Assembly: GCA_964650975.1 (NCBI GenBank)
Contig: CAZYWA010000165.1
Coordinates: 1 to 14,572 of the forward strand
Reading direction: 5' to 3'
Length of the DNA: 14,572 nucleotides
Source: CAZYWA01 sp964650975 [NCBI: uncultured bacterium]
Lineage (GTDB): Bacteria; JADJOY01
Made by a program: the position numbers and the translations under genes
The notes under the pieces: generated by a model
What the model saw: only the letters and a program-made list of their open reading frames with translations
Database searches by the model: none
Told to the model about the DNA's origin: nothing
Shown: one piece after another, positions 1-8,942 of the stretch
How positions within the stretch are numbered: position 1 is the first letter of the stretch
How the letters are laid out: each line of letters opens with the position of its first letter

Positions 1-159
1 CGCGACCAGCCGCTCGGTGAAGGCACCGTCCCCGCAGCCGAGATCGAGAATCCGCTCGCCGGCACGAGGCTCCAGCCAACCGAGGATCACCTCACCGAAA
101 TCGGCGACGAACCGGCAGTCGGCCGCGTACCTCTCGGCGCACCAGGTCTGAGCGGACAC
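1..159 (-). CDS. SAM-dependent methyltransferase, N-terminal part (runs off left edge)
   Basis: The minus strand reads 53 codons from a GTG at 159 to the window edge. Residues 36-50 (GERILDLGCGDGAFT) are the glycine-rich motif I of class I Rossmann-fold methyltransferases, which binds S-adenosylmethionine. The preceding stretch (ADFGEVILGWLEP) matches the usual helix before that motif in small class I enzymes. GTG 159 is chosen because GGGAGG lies about 5 bases upstream. The gene starts 16 bp after the stop of the metallopeptidase gene on the same strand, so the two may be cotranscribed. The substrate cannot be judged because the catalytic and substrate-binding two thirds are outside the window. 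Confidence 0.8.
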   Translation of the reverse strand, partial: MSAQTWCAERYAADCRFVADFGEVILGWLEPRAGERILDLGCGDGAFTERLVA

Positions 160-175
160 CCGACCCTCCCGGCGA

Positions 176-1033
176 TCAGGAAGACGGAGCGGGAGACGTC
201 GCGGCGGCGGACCGCACCCGAGCGCGCGCGTACTCGGCGGCCCGCTTCGCGAACTCCTTCGGTGCGAGCTGCGAGGCCTGCTGCACCGCCGCGTCGACCG
301 GCACGCCCTTCACGACGGCCGCGGTGAACGCGCGCACCGCCTGCGGCCCCCGCGAATCGGCGAGAAACGCGATCGCGAGATAGGCCTCGACGTAGTCCGC
401 GAGGCGGTCCTTCTGCTGATCGAGGCCGTCGGGAAAGCCCTTGGGCTCGGCACCCTCGTTCGCCACCAGCTTCGCGAGCTTCTCGGTCCCCTGACCCGAG
501 CCGTAAACGGCCAGACCCTCCTGGACCCACGACGGGAGCGCGGTGAAGCTCTCGCCCATGAGCAGGCTCATCACCGCGTGGATCATCTCGTGGCACACGA
601 ATCCCGGCAGCTCGTCGCGGCTCGACACGAACTTGTCGACGATCACCGTGATCACGCGCTCGGCCGCCGCCGGGTCCTTGGGCGGCCGGAACCCGCCGCG
701 ACTCCCCGCGGGAAACCCGAGCGCCGGCGCATCGGCCTCGTCGACGTACTCGAACACGATGCCGTCCACCCGGCGATCGCCGCGCAGCTCGAGCCCCAGC
801 GAGCGCGAGATCGAGCCCAGCGCCGCGATCCGCTCGCGCTCGATCGATGCGCGGATCTCTTTGAACGCGGCGCTTCCCGCCCAGTGGCCCGAGTAGGCGC
901 GATGGTGAGACCACGCCGGCTCGGCGGCGCGAGCCACCGGTGCGCTCGCCGCCCAAACCAGCGCCAGCGCGGCGACCGACGACATCCGGAACGGCGAGGC
1001 GAGCCACGACGCGCGGCGATCGATTCGATCCAT
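176..1033 (-). CDS. Secreted HExxH zinc metallopeptidase (peptidase MA-like)
   Basis: This is a 285-residue protein read from ATG 1033. Residues 17-37 form a hydrophobic stretch ending in Ala-rich small residues (PVARAA), a likely signal peptide, so the protein is probably exported. The catalytic motif HEMIHA near residue 150 gives the two zinc-binding His and the general-base Glu. About 23 residues later, SWVQEGLAVYGSG holds the Glu expected as third zinc ligand, the arrangement of MA-clan (gluzincin) peptidases in the peptidase_MA_2 group. The substrate is unknown. A second in-frame ATG at 985 would place the signal peptide exactly at the N-terminus and is a good alternative start, since neither has a strong ribosome-binding site. 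It lies between the aminotransferase (about 100 bp upstream) and the methyltransferase (16 bp downstream), all on the minus strand. Confidence 0.8.
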   Translation of the reverse strand: MDRIDRRASWLASPFRMSSVAALALVWAASAPVARAAEPAWSHHRAYSGHWAGSAAFKEIRASIERERIAALGSISRSLGLELRGDRRVDGIVFEYVDEADAPALGFPAGSRGGFRPPKDPAAAERVITVIVDKFVSSRDELPGFVCHEMIHAVMSLLMGESFTALPSWVQEGLAVYGSGQGTEKLAKLVANEGAEPKGFPDGLDQQKDRLADYVEAYLAIAFLADSRGPQAVRAFTAAVVKGVPVDAAVQQASQLAPKEFAKRAAEYARARVRSAAATSPAPSS

Positions 1034-1134
1034 GCCGGCGAGTTTAAGACCCGGACGACGAACCGTCGCCCGTTCGTGAGCGCGGATCGACTCCGGCGGT
1101 GGGCCAGTTCCTCGGCTGGCGCGCCGCCGCGTGG

Positions 1135-2313
1135 TCAGGCGGAGAAGACGGCCGAGATCCGCGCGACCGCCGTCGCGAACGTGTCCTCGGGAGGAAGCAG
1201 GCTCACCACCAGATGCACGGGCCGCTCGAAATCGAAAAAGCCTCCCGGCTGCACCAGCACGCCGGCGTCGTCGATCAGCGTCCGCGCCCACTCGTCGTCG
1301 GTCCTGGTGGCCGGGACGCGAAGGATCGCCGACCAGCCGCCGGGAACCGGAAGAGCCGAGACCGCGCTGGCGCGAAGGCCGGCGAGCGCGCGCACATTCG
1401 CGTCGATGCGGCGCTGGATCGACGCGCGGATCGCTGGCGAAAGAGCCAGCAGCTCGGGCAGCGCCACCTGCACCGGCATCGCGGGAGACAGAAACGTGTC
1501 GGCGATCACGTCGAGACGGGCCAGCGCTTCGCGCAGCACCGACTCCGAGCCGCCGCACACGGTCCACGCGAGCTTCATGCCGGGTAAACCGGCCGATTTG
1601 GAAAGGCCGCCGAGCGAGAACCAGGTGGCGTCGCTCAGGCGGCCCTGCGCGGCGGCGAGCGGGACGCTGAGCCCCTCTCGCCGATAGTCGGCGAACACCT
1701 CGTCGGCGATCAGCGCCCAGCCTCGCTCCGCGCAGCGCTCCGCGAGACGCTCGAGCTCGTCGCCGGTGAGCGAGCTTCCGGTGGGGTTGTTGGGGCTCAC
1801 CACCACCACGGCGCGCACGCCCGGCCGGCGCGCGGCTTTGTCGAGACCGTCGAAGTCGATCCGCCAGCCGTCGTCCTCGGCGAGCGGGTACGACTCGAGG
1901 CTCACGCCATCCAGATCACCGAGCAAACCGAGCAACGGGTAGCTCGGCCGCGGCACCAGCACCACGTCGCCAGGATCGGCGAGCAGCCGGAACAGGAACG
2001 AATAGGCCTCGCTGGTGCTCGCCGTGAGCATCACGCGCGACGGGTCGACGCCCGGCGCATAGCGCTCGGCGACGGCCGAGCGCGCCGCGACTTGGCCGAA
2101 CGGTTCCGGCACGTACGCGGCTCGCGCGCCCCGCGCCACCGCGGCCGCGATCGCATCCCACGGATAATCGAGCGACACCGCGGTGGGATTGGTCTCGGTC
2201 AGATCCAGTAGCGGCCGTCCCGAGCGCCGCGCTCGATCCACCGCCTCGGCCAGCGCCGTGGGCGCGCGATCCCACGCGGTGCGCCGCGACAGCGAAAGAG
2301 AGCGCCTGGACAT
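1135..2313 (-). CDS. PLP-dependent class I/II aminotransferase
   Basis: This 392-residue protein has the normal length and motif order of fold-type I aminotransferases, which move an amino group between amino acids and 2-oxo acids using pyridoxal phosphate. Visible motifs are TETNPT (39-44), the SPNNPTG loop (173-179), IADEVFADY with the Asp that contacts the PLP ring nitrogen (D204), and SLGGLSKSAGLPGMK with the probable Schiff-base lysine K239. The C-terminal motif where classical members carry the carboxylate-binding Arg reads HLVVSLLPP with no Arg, which suggests a divergent subfamily. Substrate specificity cannot be assigned. ATG 2313 is the first start in the frame; no strong ribosome-binding site precedes it. 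The following metallopeptidase gene lies on the same strand about 100 bp downstream. Confidence 0.88.
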   Translation of the reverse strand: MSRRSLSLSRRTAWDRAPTALAEAVDRARRSGRPLLDLTETNPTAVSLDYPWDAIAAAVARGARAAYVPEPFGQVAARSAVAERYAPGVDPSRVMLTASTSEAYSFLFRLLADPGDVVLVPRPSYPLLGLLGDLDGVSLESYPLAEDDGWRIDFDGLDKAARRPGVRAVVVVSPNNPTGSSLTGDELERLAERCAERGWALIADEVFADYRREGLSVPLAAAQGRLSDATWFSLGGLSKSAGLPGMKLAWTVCGGSESVLREALARLDVIADTFLSPAMPVQVALPELLALSPAIRASIQRRIDANVRALAGLRASAVSALPVPGGWSAILRVPATRTDDEWARTLIDDAGVLVQPGGFFDFERPVHLVVSLLPPEDTFATAVARISAVFSA

Positions 2314-2367
2314 CGAGAATCGGCGAAGCCCGAAAGGCCACGCCGGCGGGCGAGGATATCAAGTGGA

Positions 2368-2386
2368 GGTCACCTGATGGGTGACC
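2368..2386. terminator. Short perfect hairpin over the zeta-kinase stop codon
   Basis: GGTCACC at 2368-2374 and GGTGACC at 2380-2386 form a perfect 7-bp stem with a 5-base loop. It contains the stop codon of the kinase gene that ends at 2370 and lies between that gene and the aminotransferase. There is no T tract on either strand, so a rho-independent terminator is uncertain; it could equally be a small operator. Confidence 0.3.
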
Positions 2387-2927
2387 AGCGAGGCCACTGC
2401 GGTTCGAATTCGGGCGTTCCACCGCGGTACTTGGCGATCAGGCGATAGGCATGACGGGCATTCGAGTTGTCGTAGGCGTAGCCCTCATCGGCTGCCTTGA
2501 GACCCTCGAGCAGGAGCGGGCCGAGCCGAGCGTAGCGGCTGCGAATCTTCTCCTCGGGGACCGAGTGCTCGCCTTGCTCGACTCGAAGCTGGACTCGCGC
2601 AACACAGACCGCGACCGGCACGAGAATCACGTGAAGAACGACGTGGTAGCCGATTTTGCGTGCATCCCGGATGAGATCGAGCTTCGAGGCGTGAGAGAAA
2701 ACGGTCTCGGTGACGAATGAAGACCCCGCGGCGAAAGCTGCCTCACGGTTGGTCTGCGCCACGCGAGCGGCTTCGTAACCATGCGCTTCCTGGCGACCCG
2801 GCCAACGTTCGCGAGCGATCTCGTCAGCGTTGATGAAGGGTAAATCGACGACGGGCTCGATGATCTCTCGATGAAAAGTACTCTTGCCCGCACCATTCGG
2901 CCCAGCCAAGACGACGAGCAGGGGCAT
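2370..2927 (-). CDS. Zeta-toxin-like / COG4185-type P-loop kinase
   Basis: This 185-residue protein opens with LVVLAGPNGAGKSTF; the P-loop GPNGAGKST is at residues 9-17. INADEIARERWPG (32-44) and ETVFSH (about 74-79) match the substrate-binding Asp region and the TE-x-T/S segment of zeta/PezT-type kinases. Zeta toxins phosphorylate UDP-N-acetylglucosamine and block cell-wall synthesis. The short COG4185 relatives have a similar core, but their activity is less certain, so toxicity is inferred. YAYDNSN near residue 150 is also typical of this group. The start at 2927 lies 6 bp after the stop of the upstream HTH gene, in a TA-like operon with it and a ParD-like protein. No frame disruption is visible. 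Confidence 0.8.
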   Translation of the reverse strand: MPLLVVLAGPNGAGKSTFHREIIEPVVDLPFINADEIARERWPGRQEAHGYEAARVAQTNREAAFAAGSSFVTETVFSHASKLDLIRDARKIGYHVVLHVILVPVAVCVARVQLRVEQGEHSVPEEKIRSRYARLGPLLLEGLKAADEGYAYDNSNARHAYRLIAKYRGGTPEFEPQWPRWSPIR

Positions 2928-2933
2928 GGGTGA

Positions 2934-3191
2934 TCAGCGATGATGTCGGCGGATCTTCTTGGACGACGTGTCCTGTGAGGTCACGGAATCCTGGACAGCC
3001 GCCGGAGGATCCCAATCCAGTGCGTTCACGAGTTTTGCCATGTCCTTGAGCGTCTCGCGGGATCGCCCTTCCTCGAACATCGAGACGGCCGCCTCGTCGA
3101 TTCCGGACCTTTGGGCAACCTCCCCCACGCTCATTCGTAGTTGCTTGCGCCGCGCCCGAGCCGCGCGACCCAAGGCCGTAGCCCAGCGCAA
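2934..3191 (-). CDS. Xre-type helix-turn-helix protein, probable antitoxin or autoregulator
   Basis: An 85-residue frame with ALGRAARARRKQLRMSVGEV, then QRSGIDEAAVSMFEEGRS and a short helix (LKDMAKLVNAL), which is the layout of a Cro/C1 DNA-binding domain. The only start in the open frame is TTG 3191, which cuts close to the domain edge. The frame stays open upstream to about 3288 without any start codon, and that extension reads like protein. It may therefore be the C-terminal half of the ParD-like gene, separated by a one-base deletion in a C run near 3280-3290. The tail is polar and basic (SSKKIRRHHR). It ends 6 bp before the zeta-like kinase, the usual antitoxin-then-toxin order. Function in repression is inferred from the domain. 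Confidence 0.6.
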   Translation of the reverse strand: MRWATALGRAARARRKQLRMSVGEVAQRSGIDEAAVSMFEEGRSRETLKDMAKLVNALDWDPPAAVQDSVTSQDTSSKKIRRHHR

Positions 3192-3634
3192 GGCAGCGTC
3201 TTCCGCGATCGCATTCTGAGCTGCGTCGCCAGGCGCCTGCGCGAGGACTTGCGCCGACGTACCGGCCGAGCGACGCGTGGGGGAGGCTCACGCAGAACGA
3301 CGTTTCCCGCCGAGTCCGCCTCGGCATATCGGACCCCGCGCGAAGCAAACTTGAGGTCGAGACGCAGGCCGGCACGTCGCTGGCTGATGCGCTCATTCCA
3401 AGCCGCTCGCACGACCGCTTGCTCGAGAGGCGGCAGGTCGTCGTACCGCCGAACCCCCTTCAAGACATCCTGAACTCGGCCGGGTGAAATGTCCGGGCTC
3501 GACTCCAGCTCTCGGCCAATGCGCGCCCAGTGAGTGATTTGGTCAGCGACACTTCGGCTCATCGTCGGCGCGACGGCGGCGGCCGCGAGCGTCAGCTCGG
3601 TGTCGAGACGCATGGGACTCCGGGACAGTGGCAT
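3131..3634 (-). CDS. ParD-like antitoxin (PF11903-type), C-terminus uncertain
   Basis: A 167-residue frame. Residues 8-45 (MRLDTELTLAAAAVAP, then RSVADQITHWARIGRELE) match the ParD_like family, short ribbon-helix-helix-type antitoxins of type II TA systems. Residues up to about 110 (VRYAEADSAGNVVLREP) read like the normal end of this family. The last 50 residues are Arg-rich and overlap the HTH gene by 61 bp in another frame, so they are suspect. ATG 3634 is chosen because GGAGGAGG lies just upstream; the next ATG at 3613 lacks this. A -10-like element and a perfect inverted repeat sit 25-40 bases upstream, suggesting autoregulation. The downstream partners are the HTH protein and the zeta-like kinase. 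Confidence 0.65.
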   Translation of the reverse strand: MPLSRSPMRLDTELTLAAAAVAPTMSRSVADQITHWARIGRELESSPDISPGRVQDVLKGVRRYDDLPPLEQAVVRAAWNERISQRRAGLRLDLKFASRGVRYAEADSAGNVVLREPPPRVARPVRRRKSSRRRLATQLRMRSRKTLPCAGLRPWVARLGRGASNYE

Positions 3635-3660
3635 GACCTCCTCCGTTCAATGCGGACAGT

Positions 3661-3675
3661 GTAGCAAACTGCTAC
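3661..3675. promoter_or_regulatory. Perfect inverted repeat over the antitoxin promoter (candidate operator)
   Basis: GTAGCA (3661-3666) and TGCTAC (3670-3675) form a perfect 6-bp inverted repeat with a 3-base spacer. Read on the minus strand it overlaps a reasonable -10 element, TACACT (3663-3658), about 24 bases before the ParD-like start at 3634. No good -35 was seen. Type II antitoxins commonly repress their own promoter by binding such palindromes, so this is a candidate operator for the ParD-like or HTH protein. Confidence 0.45.
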
Positions 3676-3691
3676 GATCGTGACGAAGCGC

Positions 3692-6663
<2,972 letters not shown>

Positions 6664-6674
6664 CCTCTGGATCG

Positions 6675-6731
6675 CCGGTGGCGGTGACGCGGTCTCGCTG
6701 ATAGCCTCCGGGATCCGCCAGCCGCCACCGG
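6675..6731. repeat. 10-bp inverted repeat between katG and the GST gene
   Basis: CCGGTGGCGG (6675-6684) is an exact reverse complement of CCGCCACCGG (6722-6731), with 37 bases between. It begins 12 bases after the katG stop. There is no T tract, so it may be a processing or attenuation stem or a weak factor-dependent termination region. Confidence 0.35.
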
Positions 6732-6792
6732 TCGGGCTCCAAGCTCTCGTGATGCCGTACCGGCGTATCGATTTCCAATAGAGGATCCGCTC

Positions 6793-7458
6793 ATGAGCCG
6801 ATTGAAGCTTTACGCCCATCCGTTTTCGAACAACTCGATGCGCCCGCAACTCTGCCTCGAGGAAAAGCAACTCGAGTACGACTACGTGAAGGTCGATCTG
6901 TTCTCAGGCGAGCACAAGCAGCCCGAGTATCTGGCGATCAACCCGCGCGGGCAGGTGCCAGCGCTGGTGGATGGTGACGTGCGAATCTACGAGAGTGTCG
7001 CGATCGTCGAATATCTCGAGCGCCGATACCCGAATCCCTCGCTCATTCCGAGCGAGCCGAAGCAAATGGCCGCGTGCTTTCGCCTCATCGGTGAGTTCCA
7101 CCAGAAGCTCGACCCGACCAACATCTTTTTCTCGGTCAAGTTCGCCGGCAAGCGCCGCGCCGATCTCGGGAATCGAGTCGACAAGCTGCTCGCCGAGTGC
7201 TCGATCTGGGAAGGCTACATCGGCGACGGACCGTATTTCACGGGTCCAGCGTTTTCGATTGCCGACATCGTGGTGTTGCCGTTTTTCGGCACGATCATCG
7301 ACGGCCTCGGGCTGCCCAAGACCGGCTACCCCAAGCTCCACGCATGGTACGAGCGCTGCAAGTCGCGGCCGAGCGTCGCCAAAATGCCGTGGTTCGAAGC
7401 CTTCGCCGGTGAAAAAGAGGCCCTGGATCAACACGTGCTAGCGAATCCCGCCGCTTGA
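6793..7458 (+). CDS. Glutathione S-transferase-like protein
   Basis: A 221-residue protein with the two-domain GST layout. The N-terminal thioredoxin-like domain has KLYAHPFSNNSMRPQL, where an early Ser or Tyr would activate glutathione. It also has the conserved cis-Pro segment NPRGQVPAL (about 51-59) and the gamma-glutamyl-binding ES pair in IYESVAIVEYLE (about 65-76). The helical C-terminal domain contains FSIADIVVLPFF, matching the N-capping box (S/T-x-x-D) of alpha-6. The enzyme would conjugate or reduce substrates with glutathione in the cytoplasm; the substrate is not predictable. ATG 6793 has AGAGGA eight bases upstream. It follows katG in the same direction with a 129-bp gap containing an inverted repeat, so cotranscription is possible but unproven. 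Confidence 0.85.
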   Translation: MSRLKLYAHPFSNNSMRPQLCLEEKQLEYDYVKVDLFSGEHKQPEYLAINPRGQVPALVDGDVRIYESVAIVEYLERRYPNPSLIPSEPKQMAACFRLIGEFHQKLDPTNIFFSVKFAGKRRADLGNRVDKLLAECSIWEGYIGDGPYFTGPAFSIADIVVLPFFGTIIDGLGLPKTGYPKLHAWYERCKSRPSVAKMPWFEAFAGEKEALDQHVLANPAA

Positions 7459-7502
7459 GCCCGCAGTAAGCCCGTGCTCGGCGGGTACATCCGGCGTGCC
7501 CG

Positions 7503-7544
7503 CTCGGCGCCAATGTTTCGCCTAGACGTCGGCATCGTCCTCGA
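7503..7544 (-). pseudogene. Duplicated 5' fragment of the HigA-type antitoxin gene
   Basis: This 42-bp segment matches 8478-8519 with only two mismatches. On the minus strand, ATG 7535 begins MPTSRRNIGAE, against MPASRRNIGAE in the longer antitoxin at 8206-8510; after GAE the reading departs from the antitoxin completely. It lies 12 bp beyond the stop of the broken parE. The gene start was copied or left here by recombination between TA cassettes. Confidence 0.65.
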
Positions 7545-7555
7545 GGCGAAGTGAC

Positions 7556-7872
7556 TCACGGCTCGCTCAGATCGTCTGCGCTGAACGCCTCTCGAGCACC
7601 GTGGCGGATGTGAACCACCGCTACGGTGCTCGGACTGACTTCGAAGATGATGCGGTACCGGCCTCGGAGTAGCTGGCGAAGCTCACGGCCGACGTCGTCG
7701 GATTCAGGGGCGATAGCACAGCGCTCTGGAATGTGCTGAGCATCTCGATGCGCGCTTCGAGGTCTGTAAGCCAGCGCGCGGCAGTATCAAGTGAGTCCGC
7801 CGCGATGTGCCTCGTGATGCCTTCTACGTCCGCCTTCGCCCGCTCTGAAATGACGATCGTGTACCGACTCAC
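7556..7872 (-). pseudogene. ParE/RelE-family toxin gene with one-base frameshift
   Basis: GTG 7872 begins MSRYTIVISERAKADVEGI, a typical ParE N-terminus, and runs through an amphipathic helix to IEMLSTF. There the frame breaks. Adding one base at 7729-7730 joins it to a frame reading PERCAIAPESDD, RELRQLLRGRYRIIFEV and VAVVHIRHGAREAF, the conserved core strand and C-terminal Arg/His region of ParE toxins, ending at TGA 7556. The 317-bp span is one base short of 106 codons. As written, the original frame continues 28 residues in non-homologous sequence, so no active toxin would be made. ParE toxins poison gyrase and RelE toxins cleave mRNA; which type this was is open. Its GTG start overlaps the stop of the Phd-type antitoxin (GTGA), the usual coupled order. 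Confidence 0.8.
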
Positions 7873-8171
7873 TCCCCGCGCTCCGACGTGAGCCCGAGCT
7901 TTCGACGAATCTCTTCGAAGGCCTCCCCGACAGGGGTCGTGCGCCCTTCTTCAACGTCCTTGAGGCCTTCGCGAATCTTGTTCACGGCATCCCAGCGGTC
8001 CAGCATTTCGAGAAGCTTCTGGTAGCTTTCGGCGTCCTGGACCACGACGGCGGCACGGCCGTTCACGGTGAGCAGCATCGGGCGCCCGGACTGCCGGAGG
8101 CGCTCGAGGTGCTCCTTTGTGTGGCGCTGAAAATCGGTGAGCGGGTGGACATCGGTCACGTCGACAACCAT
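7869..8171 (-). CDS. Phd/YefM-family antitoxin
   Basis: A 100-residue protein. Residues 7-50 (PLTDFQRHTKEHLERLRQSG, then RPMLLTVNGRAAVVVQDAESYQKLLE) match the Phd/YefM fold, which dimerises, binds operator DNA and neutralises a RelE/ParE/Doc toxin through its C-terminal tail. The charged tail (KIREGLKDVEEGRTTPVGEA) is the expected toxin-binding part. ATG 8171 is preceded by GGAG at a good distance. The gene is intact, and its stop overlaps the start of the frameshifted parE. It begins 34 bp downstream of the broken HigA-type gene. Confidence 0.88.
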   Translation of the reverse strand: MVVDVTDVHPLTDFQRHTKEHLERLRQSGRPMLLTVNGRAAVVVQDAESYQKLLEMLDRWDAVNKIREGLKDVEEGRTTPVGEAFEEIRRKLGLTSERGE

Positions 8172-8205
8172 AGGCGGCTCCAGAGCACGGTTAAAGCATG
8201 GAATT

Positions 8206-8510
8206 TCATGTTATCACATCCGAGGCCTTCTCGCTACCCGCGATCTCGAGCAGCGCCTTTGGATTCTTGTGAGCAATCGTGAGGAACGCTCGCGCGGGCC
8301 CGACGGCGCACAACGGCGTCCCTGCTCCCAGTCCCGCAGCGTCCGGACCGAGATCCCGATCCGGCGCGCGAAGTCCGTCCGCGAGAGGCCCGTGCGCTCC
8401 CGGATGCTGCTCACCGGCGGCACGTTGATGACACGGCCGACGCGGCCGGCCTTGAGGTCACGAATCGCCGCGAGGATCTCGGCGCCAATGTTTCGTCTAG
8501 ACGCCGGCAT
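8206..8510 (-). pseudogene. HigA/NadS-type HTH antitoxin gene with one-base frameshift
   Basis: ATG 8510 begins MPASRRNIGAEILAAIRDLK and continues through VSSIRERTGLSRTDFARRIG and SVRTLRDWEQGRR. This is the helix-turn-helix of antitoxins in the HigA/NadS-like group. Soon after, the written frame turns into Arg/Ser-rich sequence. Adding one base in the GGGCCC run at 8296-8301 restores PSGPARAFLTIAHKNPKALL, the normal family ending, to TGA at 8206. The 305-bp span is one base short of 102 codons. The HTH itself is intact, so a DNA-binding fragment could still be made. AAGGAG precedes the start by 10 bases. No cognate RelE/HigB toxin is present upstream, only a hicA remnant overlapping the start by 14 bases. 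Confidence 0.75.
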
Positions 8511-8634
8511 CGTCCTCGATCTCCTTCGCGACTCTGCGAAGAACGTGGGCGACGACCCAGCCGTCGCGGCGAAGCGCCGCCACGATCTCGGTGTAGGAGA
8601 GCTCGGGGACCTTGTCGCTCGAGGGTCGCGTCAA
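8497..8634 (-). pseudogene. Truncated hicA toxin remnant
   Basis: From TTG 8634, overlapping the hicB stop codon, 45 codons read to TAG 8497. Residues 7-22 (DKVPELSYTEIVAALR, then RDGWVV) match the N-terminal helix and strand of HicA mRNA interferases. The following QxGSHxxL segment with the catalytic His, and the rest of the roughly 60-80-residue family, are missing. The end reads AHVLRRVAKEIEDDAGV, which could be a remnant of another small toxin or of the HicA C-terminus after an internal deletion. The position directly behind hicB supports the assignment. It is unlikely to be active. Confidence 0.6.
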
Positions 8635-8834
8635 AGCTCCAACTCGCGGACCAACTCCGGTGCCGCGGGGACCAGGTCGTCGTCGACCGGCTCGAGGTAG
8701 AGCTCGATCGCTTCACGGATGTTGGCGAGGGCCTCGGCCTCCGTGTCCCCTTCGCTGATGCAGCCCGGCAGGGAGGGCACGTACACGGTGAAACCACCGT
8801 CATCGCTTGGTTCCAGGACCGCCTTGAGCTTCAT
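8631..8834 (-). CDS. hicB: HicB-family antitoxin
   Basis: A 67-residue protein with the compact HicB fold: MKLKAVLEPSDDGGFTVYVP, then SLPGCISEGDTEAEALANIR and EAIELYLE. HicB proteins carry a partly degenerate RNase H-like fold and bind HicA to block its mRNA cleavage. This short form lacks a separate DNA-binding domain. ATG 8834 is chosen because GGAGGAGAG lies about 7 bases upstream and the family start is MK-x-K. The frame is open further upstream to 8942, but that part does not resemble HicB. hicB precedes hicA here; both gene orders are known. The gene is intact while its toxin partner is truncated. Confidence 0.88.
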   Translation of the reverse strand: MKLKAVLEPSDDGGFTVYVPSLPGCISEGDTEAEALANIREAIELYLEPVDDDLVPAAPELVRELEL

Positions 8835-8855
8835 CTCGGTCTCTCCTCCAGGAAG

Positions 8856-8861
8856 ATTGTA
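8856..8861 (-). promoter_or_regulatory. Candidate -10 element for hicB
   Basis: On the minus strand TACAAT lies 21 bases upstream of the hicB ATG and just before its ribosome-binding site. No clear -35 hexamer is visible 16-18 bases further upstream. A hairpin (8880-8910) lies immediately upstream. Confidence 0.35.
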
Positions 8862-8879
8862 TGTGCCGCCTCCGAGGTC

Positions 8880-8910
8880 CGCCAGCGCAGCCGGCACCGC
8901 GGCGCTGGCG
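8880..8910. repeat. 9-bp perfect hairpin between the HEAT gene and hicB
   Basis: CGCCAGCGC (8880-8888) pairs exactly with GCGCTGGCG (8902-8910) around a 13-base loop. It lies 33-63 bases beyond the stop of the HEAT-repeat gene on the minus strand and upstream of the hicB -10. It is strong and GC-rich but without a T tract, so a terminator is possible but not shown. Confidence 0.4.
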
Positions 8911-8942
8911 TTTGCAACCGCGCTCGGAGCCGGCGGCCTCAC

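Noticed and set aside
1034-1567. Upstream extension of the metallopeptidase frame
   Set aside because: It overlaps the aminotransferase, is Arg-rich, and the signal peptide fixes the start near 1033 or 985.
2824-3396. 190-codon minus-strand frame across the HTH and kinase genes
   Set aside because: Overlaps better supported frames and has no recognisable domain.
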